A stretch of DNA of 56,874 nt from DASCNA01 sp036011305 (lineage in GTDB: Bacteria > Verrucomicrobiota > Lentisphaeria > Victivallales > GWF2-38-69). The notes beneath the pieces are model-generated. The model was not told the origin of the DNA, made no database searches, and saw only the letters and a list, made by a program, of their open reading frames with translations. How positions within the stretch are numbered: the stretch's first letter is position 1; every line of letters starts with the position of its first letter. Below are positions 6,887 to 15,800 of the stretch, piece after piece. The DNA is taken from the NCBI GenBank assembly GCA_036011305.1, contig DASCNA010000098.1:1-56874 (forward strand), read 5' to 3'. Both the position numbers and the translations under genes were made by a program.

Positions 6887-9055
6887 ATGATATCCAAAAA
6901 AAAACTTACTCTGATACAAAAGAAGAAGCAGAGGACTAAGCTCTTGTATTTTTCTTTTTTCAACGGGATATGTTCTGCCTGTATCTCTACTAATATTATG
7001 TCATTATTTCTTCTTCAACTGAATTTTAGGCCTTTTATCGTTGTAATAAGTACCTCTTTTGTAAATTTTGGAATGATTGCTGTGCTGTGTGCAAAATATT
7101 TTATAGCAAAAAAAGGTGCAGCATATACAATGGGGCTGTCATGGTTGTTTAAAGGGGGCGCTGCAGTTCTTATTGTTACCACTCCATTTTTCCTCCCGCA
7201 ATATTTACTTGAAATGTCAATGCTTTGCTTCATATTCGTTTTTTGTATTTTTAGAAGTTTAGGAAACCCTGCTTTGGAACCATTATTGATAGATCTTACA
7301 GAACCTACCAACAGAGGAAGGTATACCTCGCACTCATTTCTGAACTACAATACATCTATGCTGATATCCTTTATCGTTTTATACCTGCTCCTTAGGTTTG
7401 TGTTAAATATATACACTTACAGAATAATAATTTTTATCGGTGCTGTAGCCAATATCATCTGCTGTTTTATACTTTTTAGAGTTAAAGAGACAGATTTTTC
7501 CAAAACTTCAGCTCTAAACTATACAATTCTCAAAGCTCTTACAGTGTTATTTAGAGACAAAAAAGTAAGAAAGTTTATGCTTCTTTCTGCTGTCGTTCTA
7601 TCTTTAAATTCACTTGTCATTACTGTATCTATAATAGCGCTGGACAAAGTTTATGGAGTAGTTTCATCCGTAGCATTAATTTTTATTATAATTCAGGTGT
7701 TGGGCGGAATCATTGCATCTTATTTCAGCAGATTTGTTTCAGAGCATACAGGGCCTCAGCCATTAATTATAATTTATTTTATAGGAACAGCTCTTACTGC
7801 AGCTTTTTGGGTATTTATACCAGACCACAATATACCTTATTTTAATCTGATAATGATATTTATTCTTGGTGGAGCTACAAGTACAGGATTGACAACAAGT
7901 ACATTTCATCAGTTTCTTATGATTGTTCCACAGGAAAAATCAGTAGGTTATTCCTTATTTTACAGTGTGTTCTGCGGTGCTTTTGGCGGAGTTGTCACAC
8001 TTATGGGAAGCGCTGTATTATGGTTTTTACGTTCTAATATTTCTGAATCGATTCAACTATACTCATATTTTTATTTAATTTTACTCGTCGTGCTGATCAT
8101 AGTTCTGTTATTGATATTTATTTTTAAGAATAAAGGGGGATGGTCTTTGAGCAAGGTAATGAATATTCTGCTTTCTCCAAAAGAACTGAGCACCATGAAT
8201 GCAATAAATAAAATGGAAAAATATTCAAGTCCAGAAAATGAGATGCATGATGTAAAAGAGATTTGTATGCATCCGTCACAAATCTCAGAGGAAGCCTTGT
8301 TATATTATGCTAAATCTCCTTCAACCCTGATCCGTCTAATGTCTATTCGCGGGCTGCAGAATACAACTGTCACAGAAAAATCTAATGCCGTTTTAATGAA
8401 AGAATTAAGAAGAGGAGAATTTACTACAGCTTATCTTGCAGCCTACAGTCTTGGCGTTGAGCAATACAGGGAGGCAATTCCGCTGCTTCGAACATCTATG
8501 AATTCTAAAGATTATCAACTTAAGGCATTTTCAATTGCAGCATTAGGTAAAATGGGAGATAAAGAAAGTATTGTAAATGTAGAAAAAATACTAATTGAAA
8601 GTGAGATCCCCATCGTTATTATTTTCTGTTGTGAATTTTTGTTGAAGCTAAAATCTGATAATCTTGTACTGCTTCTTTTTGACAAAATTCTTAATTTAAA
8701 ATGTAAAACAATATTTCTTCAGGAATTACTTTATTTTATAGCGAAATATTATAACTCTGGGGACCTTTATTATCGATATATAAGGCTTTGCCAGCTGAAC
8801 GTAAATGAAGCAAAAGAATTGATCATTTCTGAATACAAGAAGAAGGCATTCCCATGGAAATTTTTTGAGGATACAATTGATGGGAAAGTTCATTTACAGA
8901 TTGTTATTAATTATTTTTATAGACGATTTATGAAATTTAAGAAAGAAGAATTTGTTTACTGTCTTTTAAAATTAAAGGACTCAAATGCTTTAACAAAACG
9001 TCAAAAAATTGAAATACTCGCCCTCATGTTTATCGCAATGATTAATGATGATTAA
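6887..9055 (+). CDS. MFS-type membrane protein with C-terminal HEAT-like repeats
   Basis: A 722-aa protein in two parts. Residues about 20-420 have some twelve hydrophobic segments with a charged mid-loop (RVKETDFSK, RDKKVRKF), the layout of a major facilitator. Residues about 430-720 are soluble and alpha-helical, with HEAT/PBS-like units such as LIRLMSIRGLQNT, TTAYLAAYSLGVEQYREAI and KAFSIAALGKMGDKESIVNV. The tail faces the cytoplasm if the topology is standard. This recalls ATP/ADP-translocase-like and other carriers with HEAT tails, but I cannot name a substrate. No Shine-Dalgarno sequence precedes the ATG; the gap to the MazG-like gene is 100 bases. Confidence 0.7.
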   Translation: MISKKKLTLIQKKKQRTKLLYFSFFNGICSACISTNIMSLFLLQLNFRPFIVVISTSFVNFGMIAVLCAKYFIAKKGAAYTMGLSWLFKGGAAVLIVTTPFFLPQYLLEMSMLCFIFVFCIFRSLGNPALEPLLIDLTEPTNRGRYTSHSFLNYNTSMLISFIVLYLLLRFVLNIYTYRIIIFIGAVANIICCFILFRVKETDFSKTSALNYTILKALTVLFRDKKVRKFMLLSAVVLSLNSLVITVSIIALDKVYGVVSSVALIFIIIQVLGGIIASYFSRFVSEHTGPQPLIIIYFIGTALTAAFWVFIPDHNIPYFNLIMIFILGGATSTGLTTSTFHQFLMIVPQEKSVGYSLFYSVFCGAFGGVVTLMGSAVLWFLRSNISESIQLYSYFYLILLVVLIIVLLLIFIFKNKGGWSLSKVMNILLSPKELSTMNAINKMEKYSSPENEMHDVKEICMHPSQISEEALLYYAKSPSTLIRLMSIRGLQNTTVTEKSNAVLMKELRRGEFTTAYLAAYSLGVEQYREAIPLLRTSMNSKDYQLKAFSIAALGKMGDKESIVNVEKILIESEIPIVIIFCCEFLLKLKSDNLVLLLFDKILNLKCKTIFLQELLYFIAKYYNSGDLYYRYIRLCQLNVNEAKELIISEYKKKAFPWKFFEDTIDGKVHLQIVINYFYRRFMKFKKEEFVYCLLKLKDSNALTKRQKIEILALMFIAMINDD

Positions 9056-9164
9056 TTTAAACTTATAATAAAATTTAGGTTTAAATATTTATTTTTTTAA
9101 TAACATATCTTAAAATTAGATAAGAGTTCAACATTATTGTCAACAAAACATGGAGGAAAGAATT

Positions 9165-9617
9165 GTGAAAAAATTAATGCTGTTAGTGTTTGCTATGCTC
9201 TGTTTTTCTTCAATTGCTATTTCAGCTCAGACTGAAGTTGCAGAAACCGAAAACTATGCTCCATTCCGCTACTGTCTTTGGTCAAATTTAGGTTGGCCGA
9301 ATAAAAATGTTTATGGCTGGAATTTCGGTTGGTTTGCGTCAGGTCAAGAAGCTGGTAAGTCAATTGTAGGATTAGACAGCGGATTATTATATTCTGACGC
9401 TAATAATGTTTCAGGCTTACAAACTGCTTTACTTTGTATAACTAAAAAATCAAATGTGTCTCAGATTTCTGTAGTAAATGTTTGTGAAGAATCAAAAGGC
9501 TTCCAATTTGGAGTTGTAAATGTGTCAACAAAATCGAAAGGCTTCCAGTTTTGAGTTATAAATGTGATGGATAATGGTTTTTTACCAATAAGTTTTTTAA
9601 TTAATTTCAGCATGTAA
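9165..9617 (+). pseudogene. GxQxGxxN-repeat secreted protein, copy 1, interrupted by in-frame TGA
   Basis: First of five paralogous secreted repeat proteins. GTG 9165 is the better start: GGAGGAA (9152-9158) sits just upstream and the product then opens with the signal peptide MKKLMLLVFAMLCFSSIAIS. The body has CLWSNLGWP, VYGWNFGWF and repeats GLQTALLC, GFQFGVVNVSTKSKGFQF. A TGA at 9552-9554 ends it, but the same frame continues VINVMDNGFLPISFLINFSM and stops at 9615-9617, which is the usual family ending. The repeat 60 bases earlier has GGA where this one has TGA, so a single substitution explains the break. The broken copy would lack its conserved tail; readthrough cannot be excluded. Confidence 0.8.
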
Positions 9618-9646
9618 GCTTTTTGTTTTTGGCTCTATGAAATAAA

Positions 9647-9684
9647 AATATTCTCCTATTTGTATATAGGGGAATATTTTTTTT
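9647..9684 (+). terminator. Rho-independent terminator after repeat-protein copy 1
   Basis: AATATTCTCCTAT (9647-9659) pairs with ATAGGGGAATATT (9666-9678), allowing one G-T pair, and a run of T follows to 9684. It separates copy 1 from the PKS gene, so the PKS needs its own promoter between 9685 and 9894. Confidence 0.85.
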
Positions 9685-9867
9685 AAATTTGATATCATTA
9701 AAATAAATCCACTGTAAGCAAAATGCTGATATTAATGGTTAAATCTTTCTATAATTTATATCATCTTTGAAATCTTGGTTATTTATTGTAGGTTTAATAT
9801 TTTAAAAGTTTAATTTTATTAGTAAGAGCTTATAATCCATTATTATATATTTAATTTTGGAATTATT

Positions 9868-9886
9868 ATTAACAATTATATAGAAT
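9868..9886 (+). promoter_or_regulatory. Possible -10 region close to the PKS start; no Shine-Dalgarno
   Basis: TAGAAT (9881-9886) lies 18 bases after TTGGAA (9857-9862). If used, transcription would start at or within a few bases of the PKS ATG at 9895, giving a leaderless or near-leaderless message. No Shine-Dalgarno sequence is seen before that ATG. The KS motif begins only about 12 residues in, so a much later start is unlikely. Confidence 0.35.
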
Positions 9887-9894
9887 ATTATAAT

Positions 9895-12800
9895 ATGACA
9901 AAATCAGTGCCAGATCACTCTAATTCGATCGCAGTAGTTGGAATGGCTTGTGTATTTCCAGGAGCACATTCACCTGAAGAATTATTTGAGAATATTCTTG
10001 CAGGCCGCCGATATTTTCGTAAAAGTCCAAAAGAGCGCCTACCAAGTGAGGATTATTATGATCCAGACCCGTTAGCGCCCGGAAAAACCTACACTGATTT
10101 GATGTCAGTTATTACTGACTGGACTTTTGATCCGCTGGATTACAGAATCCCTCCGGTAACATACAATGCTACTGATCTAGCTCACTGGTTAGCTCTTTAC
10201 ACTTCAAAAGTAGCGATAGAAAATGCAAATTTACCGCTTGAAAAAATTGATTTAACACGTGTTGGTGTTGTCTTAGGAAACAGCCTTACAGGAGAATTCT
10301 CCAGAAGCCATTATTTACGCTTTCGCTGGCCTTACGTGGAAAGATGTTTAAGGAAAACTCTTATTTCGTCTCCTTCAAATTATATTGAATCTATGATTGA
10401 TGCATTTAAAAAAATATATAATGCTCCTTTGCCTGAAATTACTGAAGACTCTTTAGCCGGGAATATGTCCAATACTATTGCCGGAAGAATATGCAATTAT
10501 TTCGATTTCGGTGCCGGCGGTTTTACTATTGACGGAGCTTGTTCTTCTGCACTGCTTTCAACAGTAAATGCATGTAATGCATTGATTGATAATGAAATGG
10601 ATGTAGTGGTAACAGGGGGAGTCGATATTAGCCTGGATCCTTTTGAAATTGTAGGTTTTGCCAAAACAAAAGCTTTGGCGCAGGAAGATATACGCCCATA
10701 CGATACACAGCCTAATGGTATGCTGACAGGAGAAGGATGCGGTATGTTCATTTTAATGTCAGAAGAAAAAGCCCGTGCTGAAGGTTATCAAATTCATGCA
10801 TTGATAAAAGGCTGGGGATATTCATCAGACGGAGGAGGAACAGGTATAACAGCTCCAGTCGTTGAAGGACAGATGCGCGCTTTGTCAAAAGCTTACGAAA
10901 AAGCCGGTTATCCTATTACATCTGTAGGATTGTTTGAAGGACATGGAACAGGAACTCCAGTTGGTGATAAAGTTGAAATCTCTGCTATAAGAAGGCTTAT
11001 GGAAGAAGCTGGTGAGTCAGAGAATATTGCAAAAATAGGAAGTATCAAAGCAAATATCGGACACTGTAAAGCAGCAGCAGGCGCCGCCGGACTTGTTAAA
11101 GCAATTATGTCTGTTAAAGAAAAAATTATTCCACCAACTATAAACTGCAATAGGCCCAATTTTATTTTTGGAGAACCTTTGACAAATTTGGAACCTGCTA
11201 TTAACGGAGGAATATGGAACTCTGATAATGAGCCAAGACGTGTTTCTGTCAGTGCTATGGGGTTTGGAGGCTCTAATTCGCATGTTACTCTTGAAGAAGC
11301 TTATCCTGATAAAAAAATAAATGATAAATATCTCAATATAGTAGGATCTCAACGAACATCAGAAATTATTTTTTTAGCAGGAAAGACTGTCAAAGGTATT
11401 TTAGCTCAAATTGACAAAATGATTCCTGTTGTGAAACGAATTTCTATTGCTGAACTGACTGACCTTTCAGTTGCTTTAGCTAATAAAAAAATAAATGGAA
11501 AATACAGAATTGCCATAGTTATTGATTCTCCATGGAAACTTTCAGACATTCTTGCAGATTTAAGAGAAATGCTGTCGGGTGGTAAAACAATAGAAGATTG
11601 CAATCTGCCGAGCAAAGGTATATTTGCAGGAAAAACTGTAAGCAAACCTAAAATTGTCGGGTTGTTTCCAGGACAGGGTGCACAACGCATTAATATGGGA
11701 AAAGATCTCAAATATTCCATAAGAAAATGCGAAGACTTTTACAATAGATTAGATGATTCTATAAAAGATATTCTCGGCGGAAAGCTGTCGGATAAAGTTT
11801 TTCATAATATTTTCAGACTTGATAGAGCAGAGCAGGAAAAACTAAAAAAAGAGTTAAGCAAAACCAATATTACACAGCCGTCAATAGTTGCATCTTCAAT
11901 GGCTGTATTAAAATTCTTAGAGTTTTTGGGTATTATTCCTGATATATGCATTGGTCATAGTTTAGGGGAAATCAGCGCCTGTGCAGCAGCAGGGGCTTTT
12001 AACGCTGAAGATGCTGTAAAAATAGCGGCACTCCGTGGCAGGGCTATGGGGGATCTGGAAGTGGATGATCCAGGCAGCATGCTTGCTGTTGTTGCCTCTG
12101 CCAGTGAAGTTGAGAAACTAATAAGCCAATGTGAAGGCTACGCTATTGTTTCCAACTTTAATTCAAATAATCAGAGCGTTGTTTCTGGTGAAGCAAATAC
12201 AATTGATCACTTAAAATCTATTTGCGATGAAAAGAAGATCAGGTCAGTTAAACTGAATGTATCACATGCGTTTCATTCTGAAATTACTGCGCCTGCAGCA
12301 AAACAGTTTGCGAAAGATCTTACAGGTTTCACATTCAATAAACTGAAAAAAACTGTAATGTCCACATCTCTAGGAGATGAAATTGATGATAAAGTTAATC
12401 TAAAAAACCTTCTAAGCGAACATATTAGAAAGCCGGTTAGATTTTATACAGCAGTTAAAAAACTTGAATCTGAAAATCCTGACTTGTGGCTTGAAATAGG
12501 CCCTGGTGGGATACTGTCAGGACTTGTAAATTCTATTACTGGTAATAAAAAAGTTGAATGTTACCAGACGGATCTTGATGGAGAAAATGGTTTTGATTTA
12601 ATACATAAAGTAATAGCAAAGGCTTTTGTCCTTGGTATACCGGTTAAAACTGAAAATTTGTATGCTGATCGTTTTCATCGTAAATTTGATTTGGATAATT
12701 ATAATCCAATTTTTATTACCAATCCATGTGAAAGAGAAGTTGATATCGATGATGCTCCTGTTAATCTTGGTGAAATAAGCCTGCCTTCTGGTATGTTGCC

Positions 12801-15800
12801 TGATGAAGCTAATTCAATACAGTTTCAAAACTATCTTTCAGAGCGTGGCAGTTTTATTAATGATTTTATCAGCCTAGATTATAAGCATTTTAATAATGTT
12901 TCTCAAATGGGTGATGTAGCCCTACAGAATGAAAATGACGATAAAAAGAAGATTACAGAATCAAAGCCTGAAGTAAATGATGATATTAACATAATGGACT
13001 ATGCCATTGAATGGATATCAAACCGTACAGGGTTTCCAAAGAGTTCTATTCTCCCCGAAATGAAACTCAGAGATGATTTGAACCTTGATTCAATAAAAGT
13101 TGGTGAATTGGTAGTTAATATTTGCCAGAAACTTAACAAAGAAACACCGGCTGATCCTGCTGTATTTTCTAATTCTAACTTGATATTCCTTATTAGTACT
13201 GTCCAAAATGATTTTAATGCTGGTGAAGAGAGTGGTATTAGGGTACAAACTTCAGGTCATGTTACTACTACGAATTTTGCTGTTAATAATATTGAAGATT
13301 GGGTAAGAACTTTTCAAATTGACAGAATCAATTCTCCTATAGAGAATGAAAAAATGCTTCATCTTCCTCATTACGGTTCTCTGTTAATAGTTGGAGACAG
13401 TAATGCTAAAGAAGTTATTGAAATGGGTACAAGGTTTTCAAAGAAAGGTATAAAAACAAATATACTGAGTTTTGAAGAAGCAGAAAACAGTATTGAGATC
13501 GATAATGTTGCCATATTACTTATCATATATCGTGCAGAAAAATATTCATCTGTTGATTGTTCTCCAGAAAAATTTAATGAGTTACTACAAAAACGGGCCT
13601 TAGGGTTGCTTAAAATATTTAGAAATATTGGTGATGATAGAGATGCAGCATGGAAAAATTTAAGAACGGTAATTGCCAGCCCCTATAATGAGATGCAGGA
13701 TAGCAGTATTGATGCAGGAAAAGCTTTTCTTAAAAGCTGTAAACTTGAACATTCCGCTCTGCATGCTAAATGGCTGGAGCTTCCTGAAAGTTGGAATAGT
13801 GCTAAATTTTCAAATGTTGTTGAGCAGGAGTTGCAGACTACAGGAATCAGAGTTGTATATCATTATGACAGTGATGGAGATAGATATAGCGAAGCTGCTT
13901 ATCCTTTACAGGTTTCAGATGGGAGAGGCTTAAAGTTATCTTCCGACGATGTTGTTTTGTTTACCGGGGCCGCCCAGGGCATTACATTTGAACTTGCCAG
14001 AGAGTTTGCTCTTAAGTATGGTGTAAAAATAGTTTTAACAGGACGTTCCGATATGCCTAAATTTTCAGATGATCCTGAAAATGAAATGGTCAAAAATTTT
14101 AAACGCCTAGAAGAAGATAAAATTAAATATAAGTATTTGAAATTCGATATTAGAGATCTTGATCTGCTTAAAGATTCTGTAATTGAAATAGAAAATGAAA
14201 TGGGGAAAATTACAGGTGTTGTTCATGGTGCAGGAGTAAGCCAGTTAAAATTACTGCATGATATGGATGAAACAACATTTATGAGAACGATTAATGTAAA
14301 AGCCCAGGGTTTTTATAATATATTACACTGTATTCCTGCCGCTCAACTGAAACTGTTGCATGTTATTTCTTCCGTACTAGGTAAAACTGGAATGAGAGGA
14401 CAGACAGACTATACGTTTGCAAATGCCTGGATTGACGGGGCACTGGAAACAGTCAGACGTTCAAATCCTTCACTTCATTGTATTTCGATTGGATATTCAG
14501 TTTGGAAAGATGTTGGTTTAGGTAAAAAACTTGGTGTTGTAGATAAACTTAGAAGCACTGGTGTAACTTCTATTGAAACTGAAGATGGTATTAATTCATA
14601 TCTTGATTTATGTGATAGCTCTCATCCTGTTTCTACTTTTATTGTTACTGGGCAATTAGGCGTTAATATTGAAGAATATCTATTCCCTGAAGTTCCTAAA
14701 ACAAACTCAAGATTTACTGAAAAAATTGTTAGATGGATACCTAAAACTGAAGTTATTTCTGAAATAGAACTATCTTTTGATCAGGATTTATATCTTCAGG
14801 AACATATTTTTGAGGGAACAATAGTATATCCGGCAGTAATGATTCTTGAAGGTTTTACTGAAGCTGCTAAGATTTGTACTGATATTGATGAGATTCCTGC
14901 ACTTAGAGATGCTGTATTTAACAAGCCTTTGATTATACCTGAAAATAAGTCTATTGTGACACGGATATTTGCTGTTGCTGAAAAACCAGCTTTAGACGGA
15001 AGTATAAAAGTAAAACTTCAAATGAAATCAGAGCTTGATAAGTTCTCGTCAACATATTCTGAAGCAAATTGTATCTTCTATAGCAATGATATTGAAAAAA
15101 AATATCTGCCAGAGTTCCCTGAATTGGATAAACCTCTGGATGTTATACCAGAAAATTTTTATCCTGATGTACTGTTTCAAGGTAAATTTTTCAGGAGGAT
15201 TTCAGATATTTACAAAATGGAAAAGGAGAAAAGCTGTATTACTGCGCTTGAAGTTCCTGCGAATGAAGAATATTTTGAAAACAGAAAATTAAAAACAGCT
15301 CTTCCTTATCCAGCTTTAAGAGACTCTCTCCTGCAGACAGGTTTGCTGATTCTTCCTAATGGTTCGCTACCTGCAGAAATTAATAATATAGATATATACC
15401 AAAACGCTGAACCTGGTACAAAAGTTATATGCCATATAAAAATTAGAGAAAAGTTAGAAAATGGTTACCGTAGTGATTTAGCTGTTTATACTAAAGATGG
15501 TGCGCTTGTTGAAAGTATCTGCGATGTAGTAAGCTTGACTCCTCAAAAAGGTTCAGAAAGCAACAGGGTAAAAGCACAGAAACCATCTTCAATTAAAAAC
15601 CTTAATGAAGAACTTGCTGCTTTGCTTGAACAAAAACAGGAATTGGTTTTTGTCCATCACTCAGTTGTTAATTCTGAGAATATTACCGAAGTATCTGATG
15701 AAGAAATTAGTGAAATAAGAGGCAAAGTTTCAGAATTAAGACAAACTTCTGCTATCTGTAATTTAATTGCTGTAAGAAGAGCTGCCGTAAATTTTGCTAA

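Noticed and set aside
10497..11720. Several antisense frames of 80-110 codons inside the PKS gene
   Set aside because: They mirror the codon structure of a strongly coding opposite strand, with no ribosome binding sites or family motifs.
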